In this document: positions 1-9,849 of the stretch, piece by piece | Position numbering within the stretch: position 1 is the first letter of the stretch | Layout: each line of letters opens with the position of its first letter | Source of the DNA: Robertmurraya kyonggiensis | Lineage (GTDB): Bacteria > Bacillota > Bacilli > Bacillales > Cytobacillaceae | Length of the DNA: 64,000 nucleotides | Direction of reading: 5' to 3' | Assembly: GCF_005116465.1 (NCBI RefSeq) | Contig: NZ_SWBM01000001.1 | Coordinates: forward strand, 2,046,001-2,110,000 | Program-made: the position numbers and the translations under genes | The notes under the pieces: model-generated | Told to the model about the DNA's origin: nothing | Database searches by the model: none | Seen by the model: only the letters and a program-made list of their open reading frames with translations

Positions 1-117
1 AGCTTTAAAATAGTAACGAATGCAATCATTATTGATCAATCATACATACGGGTGTTAAGCCTGAATGCGAAATTAACCGATGATTATGACATAAAGGGGG
101 CTATAAAATGGGATTAG
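1..117 (+). CDS. Possible 3' end of an unidentified upstream gene (low confidence)
   Basis: The first reading frame is open from the window edge to a TAG stop at 115-117, giving 38 residues and overlapping the first codons of the DUF2759 gene. I do not recognise the peptide. An open frame of this length can arise by chance in AT-rich DNA. The only support is that the two other forward frames stop within the first 15 bases and that no obvious promoter precedes the DUF2759 gene. It may equally be plain upstream sequence. Confidence 0.2.
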   Translation, partial: SFKIVTNAIIIDQSYIRVLSLNAKLTDDYDIKGAIKWD

Positions 118-281
118 TAATCATTTTTGCTTTAGTAACCTTATTCGCTGGATACGGTACATTTTCAGCATTAAAAAACAAAAATGTCCTTGGCATACTG
201 TTTGGCGGAGGTTCATTTCTTGTTTTTGGATGGTTTACTGTTATGACTGTAATTAACAGCGGATACCCTGCTTTACACTAA
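108..281 (+). CDS. Small membrane protein, DUF2759 family (YqgW-like)
   Basis: This encodes a 57-residue peptide beginning MGLVIIFALV and ending GYPALH. Two hydrophobic stretches (about residues 2-20 and 28-50) flank a short basic loop (LKNKN), so it should be a two-span membrane peptide. The pattern matches the DUF2759 family found next to yqgU/yqgV in Bacillus; the molecular function is unknown. The start is fixed by the purine run AAAGGGGG about 8 bases upstream of the ATG. It converges on yqgU and shares a bidirectional terminator with it. Equating it with B. subtilis yqgW rests on position and recall. Confidence 0.75.
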   Translation: MGLVIIFALVTLFAGYGTFSALKNKNVLGILFGGGSFLVFGWFTVMTVINSGYPALH

Positions 282-291
282 AATGTAAGTG

Positions 292-320
292 AAAAAGGAC
301 TGAAATCTCAGTCCTTTTTT
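292..320. terminator. Bidirectional terminator between the DUF2759 gene and yqgU
   Basis: An 11-bp stem (AAAAGGACTGA paired with its complement, 293-303 and 308-318) with a 4-base loop is flanked by A and T tracts. It therefore terminates in both directions and overlaps the last codons of yqgU. Confidence 0.85.
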
Positions 321-1483
321 TCATTTACAAGAGTTGTTATTTTTTTCGAATCTAGGTCAATCAATTTCTCCAAGTAATAGCCACTTAAACATTTTTGTCC
401 ATCTGGAGAACAGCTTAATGGCGTATTCTCCATTCCTTCAAATAGAACCTCATTTTCTCCGCTATCCAATTGATAAGAAACCAATTGAAAGCCATCTTGG
501 TAAACATCAGCCTCTGTCGAATACAGCGGCTGATACGTCAAAAAGGTATTCGTTTTTCCATTGTAGTCGTAATACGGAACTAACCAATCGGAATATCTCG
601 ATAGATGAGGAGTTTCAAATGAAAAAATCTCAGCTGTATCTTGATAAAAAGTGTAGAGGGCGACTTTCTCATCTGCCTCATTAGCTCCTATCGACACAGA
701 AACCTTTCCAAACGAATCCACCTGAAAAATATTGCCTAAATAATCATGACTCTCTCCTGTTTCCAAATCAAATTTCTTTGCATTTGCATACAGAGAAGGT
801 TCCTCGATATTCCAGTCTAAATATAAAAGTTCTTCTTTTGATAGCCAATATCCAAAAGGTTGTGGCATAGCCACTTCGGTCATGGATGATTGGTTCAAAT
901 CCATTTCCCAAACGGAAAAATCCCAATCCTCTGTAAAAGACGTAATTAGAACAGAAGAATCGTCAAACGAATTCCATTCGATACTTAGTTCTGTAGAAGG
1001 AATGCTCTTTTCCATTACAGGTTCTCCATTTAATTTAAGAACAGTTAGTAAAGCTTCATTCGTGGAAGTAGCTGCATGGACGATGAAGTATTCTTTTGAT
1101 GGACTTATCATAACGGACACAATCGGAGAAACACTTTCAAAAAGTAATTTATCTGCCCCATTTTGTATATTATGTGAATATACATCGGACCTCTCACTGC
1201 CCTCTAATATGTATAAAATGCTCTCATTATCTTCCCAACCACTAATGGTTTGAAAAACACCGTCTTCCAATTGTATAGGTACGATCTTATCTGTAGCTAT
1301 AACTTCCTCTTCCTTCTCTACACTTATCTCTTGTTTTGGGGACGAGTCAGGAGTTTTCGTTTCATCTTTTTTATTCTTATCGTCTTTTTGACAACCTGCC
1401 AATATCAATAATAGGGTAAAAATACCTAAAAACAAGAATTTAGCCATTTCATCCCGTACTACATTTTTTTTGCTCCCTCTCAC
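308..1483 (-). CDS. yqgU: Lipoprotein YqgU, predicted beta-propeller
   Basis: This is a 391-residue exported lipoprotein. A hydrophobic segment (residues 14-30) ends in the lipobox LAGC with Cys31 as the acylation site, followed by a Lys/Asp/Glu-rich linker and about 330 residues of short repeating beta-strand motifs. That fits the YqgU-like beta-propeller family. The start is a GTG at 1483: GGAGG lies 7 bases upstream, whereas the internal ATG at 1447 has only a weak GGGA. The n-region before the hydrophobic core is therefore unusually long. The order yqgU-yqgT-yqgS-glcK matches B. subtilis. No biochemical role is known to me. Confidence 0.8.
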   Translation of the reverse strand: MRGSKKNVVRDEMAKFLFLGIFTLLLILAGCQKDDKNKKDETKTPDSSPKQEISVEKEEEVIATDKIVPIQLEDGVFQTISGWEDNESILYILEGSERSDVYSHNIQNGADKLLFESVSPIVSVMISPSKEYFIVHAATSTNEALLTVLKLNGEPVMEKSIPSTELSIEWNSFDDSSVLITSFTEDWDFSVWEMDLNQSSMTEVAMPQPFGYWLSKEELLYLDWNIEEPSLYANAKKFDLETGESHDYLGNIFQVDSFGKVSVSIGANEADEKVALYTFYQDTAEIFSFETPHLSRYSDWLVPYYDYNGKTNTFLTYQPLYSTEADVYQDGFQLVSYQLDSGENEVLFEGMENTPLSCSPDGQKCLSGYYLEKLIDLDSKKITTLVNEKKD

Positions 1484-1634
1484 TCATCCACCTCCGTCCA
1501 TAAAGCATCTATACTAATAATACGACAATTTTACAGAAATGTTTCAAAAATATTTCAAAAATGTCTTTTTTGTTACTTTAGAAGTATATTAACAAGATTA
1601 CCCCGGAAATAAATGAACCAAGAGACCTATATTG

Positions 1635-1668
1635 CAAAAAAAAAAACAAGCCACAAGAACGGCTTTTT
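1635..1668 (-). terminator. Terminator of yqgT
   Basis: On the minus strand a short AAGCC...GGCTT stem with an 8-base loop is followed by a run of about 12 T. It lies just after the yqgT stop codon. Confidence 0.65.
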
Positions 1669-1682
1669 CAAAAAGTAATTCC

Positions 1683-2870
1683 TTATATATATATTGATGC
1701 CAAAAATATCCCTAAAAATTCTTCATATATTTCATCAAATTGGGAGAGTGGCAATGGATTCGTGCCTAACCCAAGTTCAATCGTAAATCCAGGTCTGCGA
1801 AATTCTTGGATAAACCAATCTTTATAGCCGGCATAGCTATCAATATAGCGCACAGATTTATATCCACTTATTCGTTCAAATTCCTGTGCAAGAAGGCTCG
1901 ATTCGCTTGGCTCCATTCCTTCATATCCCCAATAGAATTCTTCCCCTTGGGTATGAATTGCAAGGAGCCGGTCAAACTGTCGCTCTTGTGCCAATCTGGC
2001 CATAGCGATGGTCTCTGGCTCAGATAATGGAGATTCACCAGGATAATCACGAGGTGCTGGAGCTTTTTCCTTTGTTCGTTCCTTCTCGAGCTCCCATTTA
2101 GCTGGAAATTGATTATTCAAATCCACTCCCCGGATATTCGCTTTCCAGCCGGTAAAATTCGCACTACCTTTGTTGATTCGAATAATCTCTTCGCGCATAT
2201 TTGAAGGAGGACCCTTTAGTACTAGATCGACCCCATCCGGATCTACCATTGGAACGATGGAAAGCTCCGCTGCTTCGTATAAAGGTAAAGGCGATAGTTC
2301 CCGTATCGAGTTTCCATTGGTAAGTGATAAGAGAAAAGTATTTAGACATGCCATTAAAATAGCTGAAGTAATCCATTCGTTCGCATGAAAAGAAGCATTG
2401 AGATGGACTTTTTTTGCTCCCCTTCCTATCCTTATTTCTTGAATCGGCTTTCCTAACACACTTTGACCGACCGTTTCAATTCGGATAAAAGGATACACTT
2501 GCCTCAATACATTCAAATCATTCGTCAATGTGGAAATATCGTACAGGGTTTGCCTATTCATAACTGGTGTAATCACTCTTTGTGGCAAAATAACCGATTG
2601 ACCAATAACTAATTGCGTTGGATTTTGATTTTGGTTCAAGAGTAAAAGGGCATCTACAGTTAAATTTCTTCTTGTTGCTAGCCGCCAAAATGTATCTCCA
2701 TCTTTTACGGTGTATGTTTGAGTCGTGAAACCGGGAATCTGAACAGTCTGCCCGACTGCTAACTGATTCGGATTGAATTCTGGATTTGAATCAATGAGCA
2801 AATGAAAAGGAATCTGAAATAATTGACTGTAGTACCATAGCGTATCTCCTGAACGAGTTCGTACCTGCAT
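1683..2870 (-). CDS. yqgT: gamma-D-glutamyl-L-diamino acid endopeptidase (LysM-LysM-M14), YqgT
   Basis: This is a peptidoglycan stem-peptide hydrolase of the M14 zinc carboxypeptidase family, cleaving between gamma-D-Glu and the diamino acid. Two LysM domains (about 2-47 and 52-96, each with the Gxx(L/V)xIP ending) should anchor it to the wall or spore cortex. The M14 domain begins near residue 110. The zinc ligands are visible as H162 and E165 in FHANEW and H306 in LAIHTQGE. The substrate arginine is R247 (NIRGVD) and the general base E365 (FTIELG). There is no classical signal peptide, as in many LysM spore proteins. The ribosome-binding site AAGGAGG precedes the ATG by 7 bases. Confidence 0.85.
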   Translation of the reverse strand: MQVRTRSGDTLWYYSQLFQIPFHLLIDSNPEFNPNQLAVGQTVQIPGFTTQTYTVKDGDTFWRLATRRNLTVDALLLLNQNQNPTQLVIGQSVILPQRVITPVMNRQTLYDISTLTNDLNVLRQVYPFIRIETVGQSVLGKPIQEIRIGRGAKKVHLNASFHANEWITSAILMACLNTFLLSLTNGNSIRELSPLPLYEAAELSIVPMVDPDGVDLVLKGPPSNMREEIIRINKGSANFTGWKANIRGVDLNNQFPAKWELEKERTKEKAPAPRDYPGESPLSEPETIAMARLAQERQFDRLLAIHTQGEEFYWGYEGMEPSESSLLAQEFERISGYKSVRYIDSYAGYKDWFIQEFRRPGFTIELGLGTNPLPLSQFDEIYEEFLGIFLASIYI

Positions 2871-2995
2871 GCTTTTTGCCTCCTTACTTTCATTTATCCA
2901 TCAATTCTTTTCGATGAATAACGAAAACTAGGTAGAAGCCTAATACGATACATACTATGAGAAAGTATCAAAAAGATGACAATAAAGTAAGCAAC

Positions 2996-3022
2996 AAAAA
3001 ACCTGCAATATAAGCAGGTTTT
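2996..3022 (-). terminator. Terminator of ltaS-family gene
   Basis: An 8-bp stem (AAACCTGC paired with its complement) with a 7-base loop is followed on the minus strand by a T run. It sits right after the stop codon at 3027. Confidence 0.85.
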
Positions 3023-3026
3023 CCAT

Positions 3027-4916
3027 CTAATTCTTTAATTCTAAATTCGTTATGGCTTCTCCATTTCTCATATTTTCGTAGAAACGGAGCAAATCACCGT
3101 ATACAATCTTGTCCGAGTATTCCAGTTCAAATTTGGCTTTTTCGATATATGGCTCACAGCCGCTGCCGTCCGTGACCTCTCCTGTTGCTTTCTCATAGCA
3201 AGTATCCCGTGTATAAATGTAATCCTTCGTGATAAAGCTTCCATCTCTTAACACAGTAAATTCGAGCTTATTCTTAGAAAATAAATCTGTACCGAAATTG
3301 ATATCCCTTTTCGTATCGATGCCTAACAAATGAAGAATGGTAGGTTTTAAATCGATTTGCCCCGAAACAGTGGAAATCGTCTTTCCTTTCTGACCCGGAA
3401 TATGAATAATTAACGGAACTCTTTGGAGTTGTGTGCTGACAAAAGGCGTAACCTCTTCCCCCAAATATTCCCCCAGCGCTTTATTATGGTTTTCCGAAAT
3501 TCCATAATGGTCGCCGTATAAAATAATCACGGAGTTCTCATATAGCCCTTCATCTTTAAGACTTTGAATGAATTGCTTTAGAGCCTCGTCTTGATACCTA
3601 ACCGTCGGAAAATAATCGTTTAATGTGTTGGAATTTGATGTATAAGGTTCAATCATCTTATCTTCCTCATTCAAATCAAATGGAAAATGATTCGTTAAAG
3701 TGATAAACTTCGCATAATAAGGCTCTGGCATTCCTTTTAAATGCTGTATCGATTGCTGAAAGAATTCAGCATCCTTCAGGCCCCATCCCACTGAATTTTC
3801 TTTAGTCACTTCATAATCACCAAGCTCATAAAACCGCTCATAACCAAGAGCTTGATACATAATGTCACGATTCCAAAAACTTTTATTATTGGCATGAAGA
3901 GAGGCTGTATAATATCCGTTCTCGCTTAATATCTCAGGGGTCGCCCTAAACTCATTGCGCGAATGAGTGAAAAATACCGCGCCTCTTCCGAGAGGATATA
4001 ATGAGTTATCCACTAAAAATTCTGAATCTGAAGTCTTACCTTGCCCGGTTTGATGATAGAAGTTATCAAAATAATAGCTGTCCTTTATGAATTCATTCAA
4101 AAAAGGAGTAATCTCTTCCCCATTGACTGTATTATTAATGACAAAGTTTTGCGTCGACTCCATGGAAGCCAAAATAATATTTTTCCCTTTAGCTGCTCCA
4201 AACATCTCATCATTCGGTTCTTTATAATTCACTCGAATATAGTTCCCTATGTCGACTAACTCACTTCCATCCGCTAACGCTCTCTGAGCAGAGGATTTTG
4301 ATTGAAGAAAAATATCATAAATGTGATAACTGTATGTACCTATATTCTTTACAAGCATCTCTCTATCAAAGGTACGAGTCAATAATTGCGGTCTTTCTGT
4401 CTCGGCCAAACCTAGATTCAAAAAGGAAACACCAACGGCCACAAGAAAATATATTCTTTTTCCAACCTTCCCATAATTTGGAGCGACCACAAATATCGGT
4501 TTGAATTTTAAAATGACCAGTAAGAGAAAGAAATCAAGAAAATAAACTAAATCCTTAAGGTGCATTAATTCACCTGCACTGCTTCCTAAGTCAGACATAT
4601 TACTTGTTTGAAGTAAAACAGGAACCGTTAAGAAGTCATTGAAAAAGCGATAAAATACTACGTTTGCAAATAAAACAATGGAAATGATAAGGCTCGTTAT
4701 GACAACATAACGTTTTCGGTTTTTTTCTTTCAAAAGTAAGCTAATCCCTAATACAAACATCAGAAAGCTTAAAGGATTTATAAATAAAATCAATTCCTGC
4801 TTCCAATTTTCAATATTTATTTCAAAACTAGTTTTATAGACAATATACGTTTTAAGCCAAAGAAGCACTATGGCCACTGCTGTAAATGACATGGCTGAAG
4901 GTACAAATTTACGCAT
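3027..4916 (-). CDS. yqgS: Lipoteichoic acid synthase family protein (YqgS-like)
   Basis: This polytopic membrane enzyme transfers glycerol-phosphate from phosphatidylglycerol to build or prime lipoteichoic acid on the outer face of the membrane. Five membrane spans occupy residues 1-180, followed by an extracellular sulfatase-fold domain. The Mn-binding E253 is in ASMES, the nucleophile T295 in GQGKTSDSE, and the YGDHYG motif follows near residue 480. An A-L-A motif at 213-215 matches the signal-peptidase site that releases the catalytic domain in LtaS relatives. It occupies the yqgS position. The genome may hold other paralogues, so whether this is the main synthase or a primase cannot be told from the window. 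Confidence 0.88.
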   Translation of the reverse strand: MRKFVPSAMSFTAVAIVLLWLKTYIVYKTSFEINIENWKQELILFINPLSFLMFVLGISLLLKEKNRKRYVVITSLIISIVLFANVVFYRFFNDFLTVPVLLQTSNMSDLGSSAGELMHLKDLVYFLDFFLLLVILKFKPIFVVAPNYGKVGKRIYFLVAVGVSFLNLGLAETERPQLLTRTFDREMLVKNIGTYSYHIYDIFLQSKSSAQRALADGSELVDIGNYIRVNYKEPNDEMFGAAKGKNIILASMESTQNFVINNTVNGEEITPFLNEFIKDSYYFDNFYHQTGQGKTSDSEFLVDNSLYPLGRGAVFFTHSRNEFRATPEILSENGYYTASLHANNKSFWNRDIMYQALGYERFYELGDYEVTKENSVGWGLKDAEFFQQSIQHLKGMPEPYYAKFITLTNHFPFDLNEEDKMIEPYTSNSNTLNDYFPTVRYQDEALKQFIQSLKDEGLYENSVIILYGDHYGISENHNKALGEYLGEEVTPFVSTQLQRVPLIIHIPGQKGKTISTVSGQIDLKPTILHLLGIDTKRDINFGTDLFSKNKLEFTVLRDGSFITKDYIYTRDTCYEKATGEVTDGSGCEPYIEKAKFELEYSDKIVYGDLLRFYENMRNGEAITNLELKN

Positions 4917-5158
4917 CTACTTCCCCCCTTGTTGCTTGGACACGTTCTATATTTTTTACATTTTTTAGTATATCTAAAAGAATCAAGGATTATCTTAAAA
5001 CTTTTTTTACAAAAGATCAAACCAAAATTAAATGATTATTTACAAAATTACGTAATGTTAATTTTCTTTCCTACACATGTATAAGACGATCGAAGAAAGA
5101 AAAGGTTTCAAGATTGTCCAATTTTTGGTGATAATTTCCACTTTGGAAACATTAAAAA
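4917..5158. other. Intergenic region upstream of the ltaS-family gene
   Basis: This AT-rich stretch lies between the ltaS-family start and the glcK terminator. It should hold the ltaS-family promoter, but I could not place a convincing -35/-10 pair with proper spacing. There is no ORF with a ribosome-binding site. Confidence 0.4.
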
Positions 5159-5213
5159 TCCCACAGTAGAGAATTGCACTCCATAAATAGAGAACAATCA
5201 ACGACTGTGGGAT
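5159..5213 (-). terminator. Terminator of glcK, long loop
   Basis: A 9-bp stem (TCCCACAGT paired with ACTGTGGGA) encloses a loop of about 35 bases and is followed by TTTTT on the minus strand. Confidence 0.65.
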
Positions 5214-5234
5214 AAGCATTTATTTTAAACTGAT

Positions 5235-6206
5235 TTAGTTTTCATTCATCACTAGACAGGCAGCACCAATAACACCGGCATCATTTCCTAGTATAGCAAT
5301 CGAGATTTTTGTCGAGTCTTTCACACGCGAAAAAGCAAATTTGTCAAAATTAGCTTGAAACTTGTCTAAAAGTATTGCTCTAGCTTTTGACACACCGCCA
5401 CCTAAAACAATTTTCTCAGGATTTAGTGTATTACCCAAATTCGCGAGAACGAGCCCTAAATGAAAGGCTACTTCATCAATAACGGCTAAGCTAAGAGAAT
5501 CCCCTTCACGCGCACAATCGAACACGTCTTTTGCCTCAACTTTTCCTTTATTTTGAAAGACGTCCCTAAGCTTTCCTTGGTATTCGATCTCACTGTTTAA
5601 TTTCTCTGTTGCAACTCGAACAATTCCAGTAGCTGAAGCAACTGTCTCTAGGCAACCTGTTTTGCCACAGTTACAAGGAGCACCACCATCAGGAATTACA
5701 GTAATATGCCCAATTTCCCCTGCTGCTCCACTTATACCTTGAACGATTTTGCCATTTGCAATAACTCCACCGCCAACGCCTGTTCCAAGCGTTACACAAA
5801 TAAGATCCTTCGCACCTTCTCCTGCACCTCTCCACATTTCACCAAGAGCAGCACAGTTTGCATCATTATCAATATACACTGGTAACGAAGTGACTTGTTC
5901 TAGTTTGGCCTTTAATGGATAGTTATCCTTCCAAGCTAAGTTCACTACGTTATAGATGATTCCAGAGGCATAATCGACTGGACCTGGTGCACCCATACCA
6001 ATCCCAAGTAAATTCTCTTTTGATTGACCAAGTTCTTGTAATTTTTGTTCGATTGCTTCTCCAATATTAATAGTGATATATTTTCCTTCTTCACGATTAT
6101 CAGTTGGGATTTCCCATTTGTGCAGAATGTCTCCAGCTGTATTTAAAAAAGCGATTTTCGTTGTTGTTCCCCCAAGATCTACTCCTACTACCCATTTCTC
6201 TGTCAT
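5235..6206 (-). CDS. glcK: Glucokinase, ROK family
   Basis: This enzyme phosphorylates glucose to glucose-6-phosphate with ATP in the cytoplasm, feeding glucose that enters outside the PTS. It has 323 residues, close to the usual 321-324. The ATP-binding motif DLGGTT lies near the N terminus. The ROK zinc cluster is visible as CNCGKTGC around residue 175, preceded by the GAAGEIGH signature. A longer frame opens at 6227, but the ATG at 6206 is chosen: GAGGAG sits 7 bases upstream, and the earlier ATG would place the Shine-Dalgarno inside the gene. It follows yqgQ in the same direction, as in B. subtilis. Confidence 0.93.
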   Translation of the reverse strand: MTEKWVVGVDLGGTTTKIAFLNTAGDILHKWEIPTDNREEGKYITINIGEAIEQKLQELGQSKENLLGIGMGAPGPVDYASGIIYNVVNLAWKDNYPLKAKLEQVTSLPVYIDNDANCAALGEMWRGAGEGAKDLICVTLGTGVGGGVIANGKIVQGISGAAGEIGHITVIPDGGAPCNCGKTGCLETVASATGIVRVATEKLNSEIEYQGKLRDVFQNKGKVEAKDVFDCAREGDSLSLAVIDEVAFHLGLVLANLGNTLNPEKIVLGGGVSKARAILLDKFQANFDKFAFSRVKDSTKISIAILGNDAGVIGAACLVMNEN

Positions 6207-6307
6207 AGTAATTCTCCTCAATTCCATTTACTTTTAATTTATCTACTTCATCTTAAGTAAGCGCTTTTAATTAATGTAGCACGTTAAGAGATAGGTCGTT
6301 ACTAAAT

Positions 6308-6514
6308 TCAGCTCTCTTTCTTATCCTTCAACATTTGAATTTCATGTCTTAAGATCAGGATGGCTGTCTGAAAGTCTTTCGTTTCAATAAGCTGAGCCTT
6401 GTATAAATCTTTTAATTCTTCTTCCATAAGCTCGAGCGTTGCGACTCGATCGCCAATATAAATAATCGTTCCAAACCCTTTTAGAAATTGCTGTATATCA
6501 TATATGCTTTTCAT
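6308..6514 (-). CDS. yqgQ: YqgQ family protein (DUF910)
   Basis: This is a small cytoplasmic protein of 68 residues beginning MKSIYDIQQFLKGFG. The YDxQQ(L/F)LK...G...IYxGDR pattern and its place directly upstream of glcK identify the DUF910/YqgQ family, which has a three-helix fold of unknown function. The start at 6514 is preferred because GAGGT lies 6 bases upstream, and the longer frame from 6526 would put that site within the coding sequence. It probably forms an operon with glcK, with about 100 bases between them. Confidence 0.82.
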   Translation of the reverse strand: MKSIYDIQQFLKGFGTIIYIGDRVATLELMEEELKDLYKAQLIETKDFQTAILILRHEIQMLKDKKES

Positions 6515-6603
6515 ACAAGACCTCATTATGTTTAAATTATTTCTTCATCGAATCAAGTATAATTCAAAATTATGAGGTCCTCAACAAAATTCATTAGAAA
6601 ACT

Positions 6604-8064
6604 CTAGCGATCTGGGTCTTTCGGATGTAAAAACCTCGGTCTTCGATTTTTAAGAGGCATGGGAGCTCGAAATAAAACATCCACGATTGCTCTGAAATTA
6701 AATGGAATAAATGGCCACAAATATGGGACACCAAATGACTGCATACGGGCAAGCATAATAATAATCAACGTTATCCCAATGACGAGTCCATATGCGTGAA
6801 ATGCCGCAGTTAATAAGAGCAATACAATTCGCACAAGCCGATTGGCAAGACTCATCTCATAGCTTGGGGTCGCAAATGTTCCGAGAGCGGCTATCGACAA
6901 ATACAAAATAACTTCGTTCGTCAATAAACCAACCTCGACTGCCACTTGTCCAATCATAAGAGCAGCAATCAAGCCCAAGGCTGTTGCTAAGGCTGAAGGA
7001 GTATGGATAGCAGCCATCCTCAGCATATCAATTCCAATTTCTACGAATAAAAATTGGAGCAATAAGGGAATTCTTCCGTCCTCATTTGGACCTAAAAATG
7101 ACATATTGTCCGGAAGCAAGTGCGGATCCATGACAAACAAATACCATAAAGGCAATAGAAATATCGATGCCCAGACTGCTACAAATCGAACAAATCGCAA
7201 ATAAGAGCCAACGACTGGCTTGTTCCGATATTCCTCTGCATGCTGCATGTGGTGCCAATAGGTGACTGGGGTAATAATCGCACTAGGTGAACCATCCACT
7301 AAAATACAGACATGCCCCTCATATAGATGACTTGCTGCCGTATCTGGTCGCTCCGTGTATCGCACAACCGGAAAAGGATTCCAATGACGACCTGAAATAT
7401 ACTCCTCGATCGTTTTTTCAGCCATTGGTACGCCATCCGTATCAATTTTTGAAATAGCCTCTTTTACTTCCTCTACCATTTTAGCTTCTGCAATATCTTC
7501 AATATAACTAACAACAATGTCCGTTTTCGACCGTCTACCCACCTGTAAATATTCCATTCGTAGGGTTCGGTCCCTTACTCTCCGTCTCGTTAACGCTGTA
7601 TTAAAAACAAGAGTTTCGACAAATCCATCCCTTGAACCACGTACAACTCGTTCCGTATCAGGTTCTTCTGGCCCTCTAGCTGGATATGTTCGAGCATCAA
7701 TCATAATGATCTTATCGATTCCATCGACTACTAGAGCCGTCGGACCAGCTAACACCATATCCACTACTTTATCTAAGTCATCTACAGTCTCCACTTCAAC
7801 ATATGGAATATCTGTTTTCAAAAGCCTATGTAAAGCATCAGGCTCTAATTCTTCTGGCTTTAGTTTGGCAAGAAACTTCATTAACAAGTGTAAAATGTCG
7901 TCCTTCACAAAGCCATCAATAAAGTAAAAAGCCATTTTTCTTTCTGCATATTCTACATTTAGCTGAAGTACATCAAAGCTTTTTCCTACACCTAATGCAT
8001 CCTTCAAGTAATCTACGTTTTCTTCTATGTGTTCGTGTACAGGCTTTTTTATTTTTTCCTCCAT
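6604..8064 (-). CDS. SpoVAF-like spore germination protein (GerA-A superfamily)
   Basis: This encodes a 486-residue inner-spore-membrane protein. The soluble N-terminal half carries VVRGSRDGF, the NTALTRRR(V/I)RD block and VRYTERPD. About five membrane spans follow from residue 290, with the conserved MAAIHTP, TFATPSYE and PYLWPFIPF motifs. These features match SpoVAF, a GerA-A paralogue that acts in germination ion release. In B. subtilis spoVAF lies in the spoVA operon; here it stands between yqgQ and yqgP with no GerB or GerC partner. The start is ATG 8064, since GAGGT sits about 7 bases upstream and would be internal to the longer TTG frame from 8076. Expression under a forespore sigma factor is inferred, not seen. 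Confidence 0.85.
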   Translation of the reverse strand: MEEKIKKPVHEHIEENVDYLKDALGVGKSFDVLQLNVEYAERKMAFYFIDGFVKDDILHLLMKFLAKLKPEELEPDALHRLLKTDIPYVEVETVDDLDKVVDMVLAGPTALVVDGIDKIIMIDARTYPARGPEEPDTERVVRGSRDGFVETLVFNTALTRRRVRDRTLRMEYLQVGRRSKTDIVVSYIEDIAEAKMVEEVKEAISKIDTDGVPMAEKTIEEYISGRHWNPFPVVRYTERPDTAASHLYEGHVCILVDGSPSAIITPVTYWHHMQHAEEYRNKPVVGSYLRFVRFVAVWASIFLLPLWYLFVMDPHLLPDNMSFLGPNEDGRIPLLLQFLFVEIGIDMLRMAAIHTPSALATALGLIAALMIGQVAVEVGLLTNEVILYLSIAALGTFATPSYEMSLANRLVRIVLLLLTAAFHAYGLVIGITLIIIMLARMQSFGVPYLWPFIPFNFRAIVDVLFRAPMPLKNRRPRFLHPKDPDR

Positions 8065-8142
8065 AGTCCACCTCAAATGATATTTCCTACATTCCTCATC
8101 ATCTTAGACATTGGAAAAAAAAAACATACTTACTGCTCGAAA

Positions 8143-8180
8143 AAGAGATGGCTCGTCTTAAACAGACAAGGCCATCTCTT
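8143..8180 (-). terminator. Terminator of yqgP/gluP
   Basis: A 10-bp stem (AAGAGATGGC paired with its complement) with an 18-base partly paired loop is followed on the minus strand by TTTTT. It lies directly after the yqgP stop. Confidence 0.85.
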
Positions 8181-8185
8181 CATGG

Positions 8186-9712
8186 TTAAAATTGATTTAG
8201 TAAATCAACATAATCATTGTTAGTTGGATTAATTTCTACTGCCTTTTCAGCGTGAATTTTAGCATTTTCATAATCCTGTAGCTCAAGATAAACGAGGGCC
8301 AAATTATAATGGGCCTCATGGAATTTTGGATCTAACTCTAGTACCTTCAATAATGTTTTTTCCGCTTCATCCAAATGATTTAATTTGATTTCAGAATAGG
8401 ATAAAAGGAAATAAATCTCTTCGGATGCATTTTCCTCTTGGGTGAACTCCGCTAATAAATCATATGCCTTTTCATAATCCTCATCTTCAATATATCCTTG
8501 AGCCGTTTCCCATACACCAACTTCACCCATCACTTTTGTCGGATGAGTAAAACCATATTGCAGTAATCCAATTGATAGAAGCAAGGTTAGGAGTAAAAAG
8601 CCAATCTGCATAAGTAACTTTTTCTTTTGTGGAAAGTGAACAATTCCTCCAGCTAAAAATCCGCCAATCAATCCACCGATATGTCCAGCATTATCGACAT
8701 TAGAAACCGTAAATCCAAAAGCTAGATTTATGGCTAGAACCATAAAAAGATTTAATCCCATTGTTCGAAAAAATAGTTTTGGGTGGATTAACCCGAAATA
8801 AAGCAGGGCCCCAAAACAACCAAAGATAGCTCCACTTGCTCCTGCTGACAGGTGGGGACTCATGATAAAGCTAGCAACAGATCCTCCGAAGCCTGCAATC
8901 AAATAAATGATAAGAAACCTTACTCTCCCAAAAATTCTTTCGACAGTGGTCCCAATATAATACAATCCAATTGTATTCATCACTAAATGGAGAAATCCAA
9001 TATGTAAAAAGATTGGTGTCAAAAATCGCCACCACTCACCTTCAAGGATAAGCGGATTAACCTTCGCTCCAAATTGGATAAGTGTACTTGTTGTCGTACT
9101 TCCCCCGAATAGTTCAAGCAGGAGAAACATTACAGCCTGAATTGCTATAAAAACGTATGTGAACAGAGGCTTACCTTGAGCAAATAACGCTCTTTCTTTT
9201 TTTACCTTGTTAACAGCTAGATCTAATGTATCTCTCTTTAAGCTTTCAATGACTTCTTCCTGAACCTCTTCATAGTCTTGAACATTAATACTCGTTCCAA
9301 GAAATTTAACTAAATGTTCTATTCTTTCATTTACTTGAGCTCGCTCAAGTAGCACGGAAGTGACAATGGTCTTCTTTCGAGTTGGCTCAACAAACGGTTT
9401 GTTAATTCGAAATTCATAATCATCCACTGGAGGATTAGAAGTGACATAGATATTAAGAACATTTAGTTCGCCTCTTGTCATCTGCTTGCGAATATTCTCT
9501 CCATTTATAACGGTTCTTTCAATATCCTTCTGTAACCAATTGCTCCAATCGATATTATAATTAAGCATACGAATGATTTGTGCTTCTTTATTTTCCCTTT
9601 TTTCTAGCCATAATTCCTTCTGATCTTGCGATAATGTAATATATCGATAATCCAGTTCGGAAATGAAAAAGTTCGCTAACTTCCAAAACACATAGTCCTC
9701 AGTATTCAACAT
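8186..9712 (-). CDS. gluP: Rhomboid family intramembrane serine protease with TPR tail (GluP/YqgP)
   Basis: This intramembrane protease cleaves transmembrane segments of membrane proteins. It has an N-terminal cytoplasmic domain (about 170 residues), seven predicted spans and a C-terminal TPR region (about the last 120 residues, with LDPKFHEAHYNLALVYLE). The catalytic Ser is in GASGAIFG (about residue 293) and the His in NAGHIGG (about 344). The length is close to the 507 residues of B. subtilis YqgP. The start is uncertain. The frame opens with GTG 9742 and offers ATG 9727, ATG 9712 and TTG 9709. Alignment with the YqgP start favours 9712 or 9709, and TTG 9709 has the better-spaced AGGGG. 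Confidence 0.9.
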   Translation of the reverse strand: MLNTEDYVFWKLANFFISELDYRYITLSQDQKELWLEKRENKEAQIIRMLNYNIDWSNWLQKDIERTVINGENIRKQMTRGELNVLNIYVTSNPPVDDYEFRINKPFVEPTRKKTIVTSVLLERAQVNERIEHLVKFLGTSINVQDYEEVQEEVIESLKRDTLDLAVNKVKKERALFAQGKPLFTYVFIAIQAVMFLLLELFGGSTTTSTLIQFGAKVNPLILEGEWWRFLTPIFLHIGFLHLVMNTIGLYYIGTTVERIFGRVRFLIIYLIAGFGGSVASFIMSPHLSAGASGAIFGCFGALLYFGLIHPKLFFRTMGLNLFMVLAINLAFGFTVSNVDNAGHIGGLIGGFLAGGIVHFPQKKKLLMQIGFLLLTLLLSIGLLQYGFTHPTKVMGEVGVWETAQGYIEDEDYEKAYDLLAEFTQEENASEEIYFLLSYSEIKLNHLDEAEKTLLKVLELDPKFHEAHYNLALVYLELQDYENAKIHAEKAVEINPTNNDYVDLLNQF

Positions 9713-9849
9713 TTCCCCTACTTTCATTTCTCCAAATAACACTTGTCTCTATGATTATATACAACTTTTTTCGAATAGAAAAAAGTTAGCTATATGTTTT
9801 TATAAAATAAGTCGTCTATTTCCATTTCGTGAGGTGGTCATTTATGGTG

